DNA from: an uncultured Collinsella sp.
GTDB lineage: Bacteria; Actinomycetota; Coriobacteriia; Coriobacteriales; Coriobacteriaceae
DNA length: 27,629 nucleotides
Assembly: GCA_958438125.1 (NCBI GenBank)
Contig: CAUBQN010000008.1
Location: 1-27,629, forward strand
Reading direction: 5' to 3'
The notes below the pieces were generated by a model, which did not search any database, was not told the origin of the DNA, and worked only from the letters and a program-made list of their open reading frames with translations. Shown piece after piece: positions 1 to 7,146 of the stretch; position 1 is the first letter of the stretch; every line of letters starts with the position of its first letter. The translations under genes and the position numbers were made by a program.

Positions 1-4
1 CAAC

Positions 5-32
5 AAAAAAGCGACCAACCGAAGTCGATCGC
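5..32 (-). terminator. Intrinsic terminator after tRNA-Lys
   Basis: On the minus strand a 9-bp stem (two G-U pairs) closes a TTCG tetraloop and is followed directly by six T residues. It begins 11 bases past the tRNA CCA end, so it should terminate the tRNA-Lys transcript. Confidence 0.85.
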
Positions 33-43
33 TTTCTTTTCTA

Positions 44-119
44 TGGTGGGCCGTCAGGGGTTCGAACCCTGGACCTTGGGATTAAAAGTCCCCTGCTCTG
101 CCAGCTGAGCTAACGGCCC
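44..119 (-). tRNA. tRNA-Lys (anticodon TTT)
   Basis: This is a 76-nt cloverleaf on the minus strand. A 7-bp acceptor stem (GGGCCGT with ACGGCCC) is followed by discriminator A and an encoded CCA. The D-arm contains AGCTCAGCTGGCAGAGC, the anticodon loop reads CTTTTAA with TTT as anticodon, and the T-loop is TTCGAAC. It has its own promoter and terminator and appears to be a monocistronic tRNA gene. Confidence 0.95.
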
Positions 120-128
120 GCGGGTGGC

Positions 129-157
129 ATTGTACCACGGTCTGGGACTATTCCCAA
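129..157 (-). promoter_or_regulatory. Candidate promoter of tRNA-Lys
   Basis: On the minus strand TTGGGA (-35), a 17-bp spacer and TACAAT (-10) lie 9 bases before the mature tRNA 5' end. The -35 hexamer overlaps the last two sense codons and stop of the upstream aminopeptidase gene. The fit to a housekeeping sigma promoter is good; activity is inferred. Confidence 0.55.
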
Positions 158-1428
158 CTCCATTGGCCGTTCTGGAAAATCACAACTTCACGTCCATCAG
201 GCGTAATGCCCTTAATATCGATGTCGTCCGTGCCGATCATAAAATCGACGTGCGCGCTCGAGACGTTAACGCCATGCTCCAGGAGCTCTTCCTTGGACAT
301 GTCGTACCCACCCTCGATGCATTCGGGGAAACCGACACCTAGCGCGAGATGGCAGCTAGCGTTCTCGTCATAGAGCGTGTCATAGAACAGAACGCCGCTT
401 TCGCGGATCGGAGTGTTCTTGGAAATGAGCGCGACCTCGCCCAGATGAGCGGCACCTTCATCGGTGTCAATAATGCTCGCAAGCGTCGCCTTGCCCACAC
501 GGGCATCGTAGTCCACTACGCGGCCGGCCTTGAACTTAATCCAAAAATCGTCAACCTTGTTACCGTGGTGAATGAGCGGCATAGCCGAATACACGATACC
601 GTCGGCACGCATACGATCAGGCGAGGTGAAGACCTCCTCGGTGGGGATGTTGGGGAAGAAGGGGTGTCCATCGGGCGTCTTACCCTTGCCGCCGGCCCAC
701 TCGTGACCCTTCGTCATGCCAATCGTCAGATCGGTTCCATTTGCCGCGGTGTAATGTAGGCGGTCAAAACGATTGTCGTTCAGGAAACGCAGGTTCTTTT
801 CGAATGCCGCGTCATGAAGCTCCCAGTCGCTCTCCGGGTCCTGGCCATCGGCACGAGCGGTGTGCAGAATCGCATTCCACAGCTTATAGATTGCAACCTC
901 GTCGGCGTCTCCCGGGAACACCTCGCGCGCCCATGCCACGACCGGAGCGCCAGCGATGCACCACGGGTTGATGTTGTAGTCCAGTCCACGGCGGAAGACC
1001 TTGCACTGCGTATTCCTCGCCTTGGATGCCGCGGCCGGCTTGGCTGGATCGATGCCCTTGAGGGCCGCAGGATCCGCACCCTCGATAAAGATAAAGCAGG
1101 CGCCGTCCTGGGCCAGGGAATCCAGCTGCAGGCGCTTCCACTCGGGCGTCTGCTCAAAATAGCTTTTATCGACATGCTCGTACGCAAGCCTTGTCACGGC
1201 ATCATCGGCCCAAATGACCGTCACGTGGCCAGCGCCGGCGGCATAAGCCTCCGCGACCACCACGCGGGCAAAGGGTGCGCACCCGACTGGAGACTGAACG
1301 ACAACCTCCTGGCCGGGCTTGACGTTTACGCCCTTGCGGACAACCAGGCGCGCATAGTTTTTAATCTTGGGCTCCAGGGCCTTCATGCCCTCCAGAGCTT
1401 CTTCGACCGTCAGGGCAGCTCGAATCAT
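148..1428 (-). CDS. M29 family aminopeptidase (AmpS/PepS/AmpT type)
   Basis: The predicted 426-residue cytosolic metallo-aminopeptidase would remove N-terminal residues from peptides using two metal ions. Family signatures are visible: NIPTEEVFT near residues 260-268, a Glu near 331, ASCHLALG near 358-365 and AHVDFMIG near 392-399. The spacing of the putative ligands (E265, E331, H360, H393, D395) fits the published M29 pattern as I recall it. An ATG lies four codons upstream at 1440, but only the ATG at 1428 has a Shine-Dalgarno (GGAGT about 7 nt away), so I chose 1428. A terminator lies between it and the upstream gene, which implies its own promoter; a TATAGA at 1444-1449 is a weak -10 candidate. 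Substrate range cannot be told from sequence. Confidence 0.9.
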   Translation of the reverse strand: MIRAALTVEEALEGMKALEPKIKNYARLVVRKGVNVKPGQEVVVQSPVGCAPFARVVVAEAYAAGAGHVTVIWADDAVTRLAYEHVDKSYFEQTPEWKRLQLDSLAQDGACFIFIEGADPAALKGIDPAKPAAASKARNTQCKVFRRGLDYNINPWCIAGAPVVAWAREVFPGDADEVAIYKLWNAILHTARADGQDPESDWELHDAAFEKNLRFLNDNRFDRLHYTAANGTDLTIGMTKGHEWAGGKGKTPDGHPFFPNIPTEEVFTSPDRMRADGIVYSAMPLIHHGNKVDDFWIKFKAGRVVDYDARVGKATLASIIDTDEGAAHLGEVALISKNTPIRESGVLFYDTLYDENASCHLALGVGFPECIEGGYDMSKEELLEHGVNVSSAHVDFMIGTDDIDIKGITPDGREVVIFQNGQWSWE

Positions 1429-1455
1429 GTGCCACTCCATCTATCTATAGAACAG

Positions 1456-1487
1456 TAAAAAGGCGCGCCGCTAAAACGACGCGCCTT
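1456..1487 (-). terminator. Intrinsic terminator of the purC operon
   Basis: On the minus strand an 8-bp GC-rich stem AAGGCGCG/CGCGCCTT with a 12-nt loop runs into a short T tract. It lies about 30 bases after the stop of the membrane protein gene that follows purC, and ends that transcription unit. Confidence 0.75.
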
Positions 1488-1517
1488 ATATCTTAGCGAT
1501 ATGTATGAATACAAACG

Positions 1518-2093
1518 CTACTTCTTCTTGGAGTCCTTCTTGTCCTCCTCGGCAGCCGCGCGCTCAATAAGAGCGTTGAGCTTGTTTTCGGACATGCCCT
1601 CGGCCTGCGTGCGGTACATGTTGCGCAGGGGACGGATACGAACGAAGTCGTAGATAAAGTCACCCAGGATGATGACATAGGACAAAACGATGCCGACCAT
1701 CTGGACGGGGCTGGACACCGTGCCGCCGGGAGCGAAGTAGAGCGAAGCCCAAATTGCCACGACGAGTACCATGCCGATGGCGAGCACGGCCCACCAGATA
1801 CGACGGCGCTTGGTGTAGTCCTCATCCTGCTTGAGGAGGATATTCGACACCGTGTAGATGCGATCCTCGCGGGCACGCTGTTTGGCCTTGCGGGCGCGCT
1901 TTTCCTCCTTGGAAAGACCTTCCAGGTTTTCGCCCTTCTCGAGCTCCTTGCGGCGTGCCTTGGATGATGCCGGCACGACGCGAACGGAGCTCGCTGCCTG
2001 GCGGGCGGGCTTAGCAGATGCGGCGGACTTGCGCGCAACCCCGGTAACTTCGTGGGATTGCGTGCGCTTGTTCGTGGCGCTACGGGTACTCAC
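1518..2093 (-). CDS. Conserved-looking basic membrane protein, function unknown
   Basis: This 191-residue protein is not recognised. The first ~95 residues are hydrophilic, rich in Lys, Arg, Ala and Ser, and probably cytoplasmic or disordered. Two hydrophobic helices follow at about residues 99-122 and 131-152, and a charged tail ends in KKDSKKK. The start is GTG, and the purC stop TAA directly abuts it (TAAGTG). A GGAG lies about 10 nt upstream inside the purC end, so translation is probably coupled to purC. No catalytic motif is visible. The basic termini would place both ends in the cytoplasm by the positive-inside rule. Nothing in the sequence ties it to purine synthesis except operon position. 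Confidence 0.8.
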   Translation of the reverse strand: MSTRSATNKRTQSHEVTGVARKSAASAKPARQAASSVRVVPASSKARRKELEKGENLEGLSKEEKRARKAKQRAREDRIYTVSNILLKQDEDYTKRRRIWWAVLAIGMVLVVAIWASLYFAPGGTVSSPVQMVGIVLSYVIILGDFIYDFVRIRPLRNMYRTQAEGMSENKLNALIERAAAEEDKKDSKKK

Positions 2094-2981
2094 TTATGCG
2101 TTCTCCTTCATGCTTGTGAACTGGGAGCCCGTGATGATCTGGAAGGCCTCGCGATAGCGCTCGGACGTGCCATCGATGACCTCGGCGGGCAGGTGCGGGG
2201 TCTCCCCCGTCATATCCCAGTTGGCTTTGAGCCAATTGCGGACGAATTGTTTGTCGTAGCTGGGCTGAATCTTGCCCTCCTCGTAGCTGGCGGCGGGCCA
2301 GAAACGGCTGGAGTCGGGCGTTAGGCACTCGTCGATCAGCGTAACCTTGCCATCGATGACACCGAACTCGAACTTGGTGTCGGCAATGATGATGCCACGG
2401 GTCGCTGCATACTCGGCGGCAGCCTTGTAAATCTTGAGGGACAGGTCGCGAATCTGCGCGGCGATGTCCTCGCCCACGATCTCGCAGCAACGCTCGAACG
2501 AGATGTTCTCGTCGTGGTCACCGATCTCGGCCTTCGTGGACGGCGTGAACAGCGGCTCAGGAAGCTTGGAAGCCTCGGTCAGGCCCTCAGGCAGCTGGAT
2601 GCCGCAGACGGTGCCGTTCTCGTCGTAGGTCTTCTTGCCCGAACCGGTCAGATAGCCGCGGACGATGCACTCGATAGGAATCGTCTGGGCCTTCTTAACC
2701 AGCATGGCGCGGCCAGCGAGGTAGTCACGATACTCAGCAAACTCCTCGGGGAACTCCGCCGGGTCGATGGAAACGAGATGGTTGGGGACGATGTCGGCAA
2801 ACTTATCGAACCAGAATGCCGAGATGCGATTGAGTACCTCTCCCTTAAACGGAATCTCGTCGGGAAGAATGAAGTCGAACGCAGAAATGCGGTCGGTGGC
2901 GACCATCAGCAGGTTTTCACCGGCATCGTAAATATCACGAACCTTGCCACGGGAATCCGGACGACGCTCCATCGTTGTCAC
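2094..2981 (-). CDS. purC: Phosphoribosylaminoimidazole-succinocarboxamide synthase
   Basis: PurC (SAICAR synthetase) joins CAIR and aspartate with ATP to give SAICAR in de novo purine synthesis, in the cytosol. The 295-residue protein shows the family motifs GKVRDIYD (residues 12-19), DRISAFDFILP (30-40), KGEVLNRIS (46-54) and IVRGYLTGSG (106-115). The longest reading frame starts at a GTG at 2990, but that codon overlaps the AAGGAG ribosome-binding site. The next GTG, at 2981, sits 8 nt downstream of AAGGAG and is the better start; an ATG at 2972 is too far away. The following gene starts right after the purC stop. The upstream sensor kinase ends about 110 bases away, separated by a hairpin, so co-transcription with the two-component genes is uncertain. 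Confidence 0.95.
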   Translation of the reverse strand: MTTMERRPDSRGKVRDIYDAGENLLMVATDRISAFDFILPDEIPFKGEVLNRISAFWFDKFADIVPNHLVSIDPAEFPEEFAEYRDYLAGRAMLVKKAQTIPIECIVRGYLTGSGKKTYDENGTVCGIQLPEGLTEASKLPEPLFTPSTKAEIGDHDENISFERCCEIVGEDIAAQIRDLSLKIYKAAAEYAATRGIIIADTKFEFGVIDGKVTLIDECLTPDSSRFWPAASYEEGKIQPSYDKQFVRNWLKANWDMTGETPHLPAEVIDGTSERYREAFQIITGSQFTSMKENA

Positions 2982-3012
2982 GTGAGTCACTCCTTACCTA
3001 AATACGACAGAA

Positions 3013-3032
3013 ATGCGGGTTCTTTCCCGCAT
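3013..3032 (-). other. Hairpin between kinase gene and purC
   Basis: A perfect 7-bp inverted repeat (ATGCGGG/CCCGCAT, 6-nt loop) lies 32 bases upstream of the chosen purC start. The minus strand continues with only a weak T-rich stretch. It could be a weak terminator for the two-component genes or a purC leader hairpin; the sequence does not decide. No known purine riboswitch core was recognised. Confidence 0.35.
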
Positions 3033-3090
3033 GTTTTCGCAAACTCGGAGCGGCAGGGACGCGGCCCCTCCTTCACCGAATAGCGAAAAG

Positions 3091-4656
3091 CTAGTGCTCC
3101 ATTGTAGTAGATGCCGCGTCTGCCGTGTGCTCGCGGGGCAGATGAATTGTAAAAGTCGTACCCTTTCCAAGCTCCGACTCCACGGATATGTAGCCATGGT
3201 GACGCTCGACGATCTGCTTGGTCACGGCGAGGCCAACGCCCAGGCCGCCAGCTTCGCGGGCGCGGCTGGCATCGGCGCGCCAAAACCGCCCGAAGATGCG
3301 CGACAAATCGTCCTTGGCAATACCGATGCCGGTATCAGAAACGGCAATGCTGACGTGCTTGCGGTCACTGAGCACCGACACCACGACCCAACCGCCCTCG
3401 GGGGTGTAGCGCATGGCGTTGCTCATGAGGTTGATAACACATTGCGTGATCATGTCGGGATCGGCCTCGACGACATCGTCGTGACCCTGGGTCTCGTCCG
3501 CAAAACGCAGGCGCAGATCGCGGTCGACAAACAGGCGCTCCTGGGCATTAACGATGGAACGCACGAAAGGAACCATGTCTACCGGCTCAAGGTTGAGCGG
3601 AGCCGTGCTGTTTTCCATGCGCGACAGGTCGAGCATCTGCTGCACCAGACGAGCCAGGCGACGCGTCTCGGAAGCAACGGTTTCCAAATGCTCATCGTCG
3701 GTGGGATACACGCCATCCTGCATGGCCTCGACCGTTGCGAGCATGGCCATAAGCGGCGTGCGAAGCTCGTGTGCAACGTCTGAGGTCAGGCGCTTCTCGT
3801 GTTTCATATCCTTCTCGAGCGAAGTGGCCATCTCATCGAAGGTCTCACCCAGCTGATCGATCTCGTCATCACCGCGCAGTCCCGTGCGAGCCGACAGGTC
3901 GCCGTCACGGATTTGCTTTGCGGTACTGGTGATGCGATGAATCGGCTTGGTGAGCATGCGCGACACGAGCGATCCGATAACGACCGAAATGCAGATTGCA
4001 ACAACCGCGGCGAGGGCCATGGCGTTAAAGGTCTTCTCCCTAAACGCAGAGTCCGCCTTGGTGAGCAGAGCGTCGGAGCCGATGGCCCACAGCTTTACCT
4101 GTCCGACATGCTCGCCGGAAGACGTTACAATCTCGACGTTAGCAACGCTATCGGAGTCGGTTGGAGCAGACGAGACCGGGCTATGCGATGCCCTCTTGCC
4201 GCTCGTGTCGTCGGTCGTAGCCTGGTTTTCGCGTACATCGGCGGTGGCGCTTGCCGAGGGCCAGGAATCGTCATAAACGATCACGCCCTTTTTATTGACG
4301 ACCTGCATACCCAGATCGTCGGAAACCAAACTCGACGTTGCGACCGTGCGCAGTTCTCCCGCGGTCCAAGAGCCGTTTTCCTCATATGAGGTTGCCAACT
4401 TCTCGGCAGCGGAATTTGCGATTTCGACGATATTGGAGCGTGTGTAATCCGAAAAGACCGTGCCCCACACAACAGAGACAACGCCCACCAGCACCAATAC
4501 CGTCATGAGCGATGTCAGAGCAAAAGCAAGTGCCATGCGCGAGGGATAGCTCATCGTTGGCCGTGAATCGGAACGAGGCGTGTTCCAACTAGCCTTGGAA
4601 CCCGCCTCGCTCTCCTGCTTGTGCTTTTGTCCGATTTCAAAGCGCGCAGGTGTCAT
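3091..4656 (-). CDS. Membrane sensor histidine kinase
   Basis: This 521-residue class I histidine kinase partners the response regulator encoded 11 bases upstream. A hydrophilic cytoplasmic leader of about 40 residues precedes TM1 (about 41-68). An extracytoplasmic sensor region (about 69-210) contains a Ser/Thr/Asp-rich stretch near 136-172. TM2 (about 212-235) leads into a HAMP linker, then HisKA with the phospho-acceptor H296 in VAHELRTP. The ATPase domain has the N box around N413, G1 box DTGIGI (441-446) and G2 box GLGVGL (471-476). All catalytic motifs look intact. The architecture resembles PhoR/ResE-like kinases, but the sensor region does not reveal the signal. The ATG start has a modest AGGGA ribosome-binding site about 8 nt upstream. 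Confidence 0.93.
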   Translation of the reverse strand: MTPARFEIGQKHKQESEAGSKASWNTPRSDSRPTMSYPSRMALAFALTSLMTVLVLVGVVSVVWGTVFSDYTRSNIVEIANSAAEKLATSYEENGSWTAGELRTVATSSLVSDDLGMQVVNKKGVIVYDDSWPSASATADVRENQATTDDTSGKRASHSPVSSAPTDSDSVANVEIVTSSGEHVGQVKLWAIGSDALLTKADSAFREKTFNAMALAAVVAICISVVIGSLVSRMLTKPIHRITSTAKQIRDGDLSARTGLRGDDEIDQLGETFDEMATSLEKDMKHEKRLTSDVAHELRTPLMAMLATVEAMQDGVYPTDDEHLETVASETRRLARLVQQMLDLSRMENSTAPLNLEPVDMVPFVRSIVNAQERLFVDRDLRLRFADETQGHDDVVEADPDMITQCVINLMSNAMRYTPEGGWVVVSVLSDRKHVSIAVSDTGIGIAKDDLSRIFGRFWRADASRAREAGGLGVGLAVTKQIVERHHGYISVESELGKGTTFTIHLPREHTADAASTTMEH

Positions 4657-4667
4657 ATGTGATTTCC

Positions 4668-5390
4668 CTATTTCTCGTCCGACTTATCGGTCTTGGCCGG
4701 AGCCTCGAAGCGATAGCCGACACCATGGACGGTGTAGAGCCACTTGGGCTTCTTGGGATCATCGCCCAGCTTGGCGCGAAGATTCTTCACGTGGCTATCG
4801 ATGGTGCGCTCATAGCCCTCAAAGTCATACCCGAGCACTTTCTCGACCAGCTCCATGCGGTTATACACACGGCCGGGATGGCGGGCAAGCGTGGTGAGCA
4901 GCTTGAACTCGGAAGCCGTCAGATCGACTTCCTTGCCCTCGACCAAGATCTTGTGGCCCGAGATATCGATGACCAGATCGCCGAAGTCGAGCACCTCGAC
5001 GGCGGGCTCGTCGGCCTGATGGGCACGGCGGAACAGAGCACGAACGCGGGCGACGAGCTCGCGCGGCGAGAACGGCTTAATCAGATAGTCATCGGCGCCG
5101 AGCTCAAGACCGATAATACGGTCCTCGATCTCGCCCTTAGCCGTCAGCATGATGATGGGGACATCCGAGGTATCGCGAATGGTGCGGCAAACGCGCTCGC
5201 CGGGAATCTTGGGGAGCATAAGGTCGAGCACGACCAGGTCGAACTGATGCTTCTCGAACTCCTCGATCGCGGACTGACCGTCGCCGACGCCCACAACCCA
5301 GTAGCCTTCGCGCTCGAGATAGGCAGCGACGGCGTCACGGATTGCCTTCTCATCCTCGACCAGCAGAATCTTTTTTGCATCTGAAGCCAT
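4668..5390 (-). CDS. OmpR/PhoB-family response regulator
   Basis: The 240-residue protein has an N-terminal receiver domain with acidic pocket VEDE (11-14), phospho-acceptor D56 in VVLDLMLP, T83 in MLTAKG and K105 in IKPFSPREL. A C-terminal winged-helix DNA-binding domain follows, with LTASEFKLL and a YTVHGVGYRF ending typical of OmpR/PhoB. The frame opens at a TTG at 5411, but the ATG at 5390 is preceded by a GGGGGG purine tract about 8 nt away and gives the usual receiver N-terminus. It lies 11 bases before the sensor kinase gene, so the two form one operon. Target genes cannot be inferred. Confidence 0.95.
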   Translation of the reverse strand: MASDAKKILLVEDEKAIRDAVAAYLEREGYWVVGVGDGQSAIEEFEKHQFDLVVLDLMLPKIPGERVCRTIRDTSDVPIIMLTAKGEIEDRIIGLELGADDYLIKPFSPRELVARVRALFRRAHQADEPAVEVLDFGDLVIDISGHKILVEGKEVDLTASEFKLLTTLARHPGRVYNRMELVEKVLGYDFEGYERTIDSHVKNLRAKLGDDPKKPKWLYTVHGVGYRFEAPAKTDKSDEK

Positions 5391-5445
5391 AACACGGCCC
5401 CCCTGTCTCAATTAGCTAAGAACAAGCCCATTTTAACGCACCTGA

Positions 5446-5484
5446 GCCCGCCGGATGCCGCTATGACGCGGCAGCTCGGCGGGC
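5446..5484 (-). terminator. Large GC-rich hairpin, possible terminator
   Basis: An interrupted inverted repeat pairs GCCCGCC with GGCGGGC and an inner TGCCGC with GCGGCA. It lies between the end of the Tat lipoprotein gene (5544) and the response regulator promoter region. The minus strand has no immediate T-run, so rho-independent termination is uncertain; it could also shield the regulator from read-through. Confidence 0.45.
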
Positions 5485-5543
5485 GGTACTCACAATTACA
5501 ACGCGTTTATTCCCCTGTTGGCGCCTTTTTAACCCCTCTAAGC

Positions 5544-6755
5544 TTAAAGAGAGAATAGGCGTGCAGTGACCGTCTCTGGTATACCCTGGCTGTTGCGCAC
5601 CGTGGCGTACGTAAGGAATGAGTCCGACTTTCCCGCCGTAGCTGGATAATCGCCATACTCCAAAGCGCGGTCGGGCGACAGCAGCGAGCCATAGGTCTTG
5701 GCAGAGGTGTCGATCAGGAAATGCGACGCCTGTACCTTAACAAGGTATTTATTCTTCTTGCCAGCCGCACATGCGAGCGGCTCGCGTGACAGGAAGAGGT
5801 ACGGCCCTCCCTCATTACCGATATACGTGCCCATATTGCCCAGGCTGCCCACGCCACTATAGGCCGCCTCGATAGAAAACACGAAGGTATCGCCCATATA
5901 TACGGCCTCGAAAGGCGAAACTGACGAAGGAAGGACCAACTGGGCACGCTTGGTGTTGTTGCCGTCGGTCAGATCGATTGCCGTTATGCCGTAGTAGACG
6001 CCCTCGTCGTTGCGGACACGCGGCGAGATGGTCAAAATGCCGTCGCTCGCGCGCGGGGCCGATGCAAAGCGGCCCGTCGATTTCCAAATTGTCTCGGCCT
6101 TGGATTCATCAAGCGAGCGACGATAGCAAAACGAATCGCTACTCGTTTTATTGCCACCTGCCGAGGGCATTTTATACCAGATGACTGATGACCCGAACGC
6201 CGTAAACAGCGGCGGATCATAGTCCTTGCCACCTCGATCGAGCTCAACCGCGTCGCCAGAGAGCGAAGCGCCCGACAGATTTTGACCGTAGAGCTTCCAC
6301 GATGAATTGGCAAAGTTCATCTCAACCCACGCGAATACGCTGTCGCCGGCACGGACATCGTAGAATGCATATCCCGTGCCCTCGATAGGATCCTCGATTA
6401 ATGTGGTAAGCGAGCCATCGCCCAGGTTGAGCACACCGAGTGTGTTGGCGTGCAGTGCCGATGCGGGCGCCATCATCGCCGCGGCGTAATCGCCGTCGCA
6501 GTAGTACAGCAGCGTACCCAGAGGCAGCGTCCATGACGCCGCCGGCTCAAGATCGATGTCGACTGCCTCGTACTCATCCGTAATCGAGATGATTTTGGAA
6601 TCATCCTTGATAACCTGCGGCTCGCCGGCGGCATCATCGCTGGTGCCCGTTTTTTTCGAGCATCCGGCAAGCACCGTGGCAGCGCCCGCGGCGGCCCCAC
6701 CGAGTACAAAGCCGCGACGCGATATTCCGTTCTTGATGTGATCGGCGATACCCAT
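5544..6755 (-). CDS. Tat-exported putative lipoprotein, function unknown
   Basis: The 403-residue protein begins with a twin-arginine signal (SRRGFVL, residues 12-18), a hydrophobic Ala/Gly-rich segment, and a lipobox LAGC with C32 as the candidate lipidated cysteine. It should therefore be exported folded and anchored to the outer face of the membrane. The mature part is rich in short strand-like segments with recurring aromatic/glycine patterns and might be a beta-propeller, but no family motif was recognised. The ATG shares one base with the stop of the preceding TSCPD gene (TAATG), indicating translational coupling. No separate strong ribosome-binding site is seen. No enzymatic residues can be assigned. 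Confidence 0.85.
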   Translation of the reverse strand: MGIADHIKNGISRRGFVLGGAAAGAATVLAGCSKKTGTSDDAAGEPQVIKDDSKIISITDEYEAVDIDLEPAASWTLPLGTLLYYCDGDYAAAMMAPASALHANTLGVLNLGDGSLTTLIEDPIEGTGYAFYDVRAGDSVFAWVEMNFANSSWKLYGQNLSGASLSGDAVELDRGGKDYDPPLFTAFGSSVIWYKMPSAGGNKTSSDSFCYRRSLDESKAETIWKSTGRFASAPRASDGILTISPRVRNDEGVYYGITAIDLTDGNNTKRAQLVLPSSVSPFEAVYMGDTFVFSIEAAYSGVGSLGNMGTYIGNEGGPYLFLSREPLACAAGKKNKYLVKVQASHFLIDTSAKTYGSLLSPDRALEYGDYPATAGKSDSFLTYATVRNSQGIPETVTARLFSL

Positions 6756-7018
6756 TAGGCGATCTCGGCGCGAGCGGCCTCGATAGCGCGTGTAAGCTGG
6801 TCGGCGCAGGAGGTCTTTTTCATACCGCAGGTATTACCGGCGAGAACCTCGATTACGCGATCGGCAGGAGCGCCCTCGACCAGCTTGGAGATAGCCTTGA
6901 GATTGCCGTCGCAGCCGCCGGTAAACTCAACGCCCATCACCTTGTTGCCGTCATCGGAAAGATCAAGGTGAATATTGCGAGCACACACGCCCTGAGGCTT
7001 GTAATCAAACGAAATCAT
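6755..7018 (-). CDS. TSCPD domain-containing protein (TIGR03905-like)
   Basis: This 87-residue protein has the FTGGCDGNL segment (32-40) and the ending NTCGMKKTSCADQL (62-75), which match the short TSCPD family by recall. Its cysteines are C12, C36, C64 and C71. The TSCPD domain is also found at the C-terminus of some ribonucleotide reductases, but the role of the stand-alone protein is not established. The ATG has a GAGGGGATC ribosome-binding site about 6 nt upstream. It is first in a two-gene unit with the Tat lipoprotein, overlapping it by one base. Confidence 0.88.
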   Translation of the reverse strand: MISFDYKPQGVCARNIHLDLSDDGNKVMGVEFTGGCDGNLKAISKLVEGAPADRVIEVLAGNTCGMKKTSCADQLTRAIEAARAEIA

Positions 7019-7052
7019 GCGATCCCCTCTCAGAATGTTATTCGAGACGACT

Positions 7053-7079
7053 ATTATCCCCGTCTTTCCCTAAATGCAA
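7053..7079 (-). promoter_or_regulatory. Candidate promoter of the TSCPD-lipoprotein unit
   Basis: On the minus strand GATAAT (5 of 6 to the -10 consensus) lies about 35 bases before the TSCPD start. A weak -35 (TTGCAT) sits 15 bp upstream of it, shorter than ideal. The purB terminator-like hairpin lies just upstream. Confidence 0.35.
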
Positions 7080-7082
7080 CGA

Positions 7083-7120
7083 GGCGCTTTGCCGGCAACA
7101 CACATTACCAGCAAAGCGCC
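7083..7120 (-). terminator. Terminator-like hairpin after purB
   Basis: A 10-bp stem GGCGCTTTGC/GCAAAGCGCC plus two further pairs lies just downstream of the purB stop. The minus strand lacks a continuous T-run after it, so termination may be partial. Confidence 0.55.
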
Positions 7121-7146
7121 CTAAAAAGCTAACGTTATGCCCGAAC

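Noticed and set aside
814..1458. 214-codon plus-strand frame opposite the M29 peptidase
   Set aside because: The minus strand carries clear M29 ligand motifs; the plus frame is a compositional shadow.
3000..3090. Purine riboswitch upstream of purC
   Set aside because: Only a simple 7-bp hairpin is present; the three-way junction and conserved core of purine or PRPP riboswitches were not recognised.
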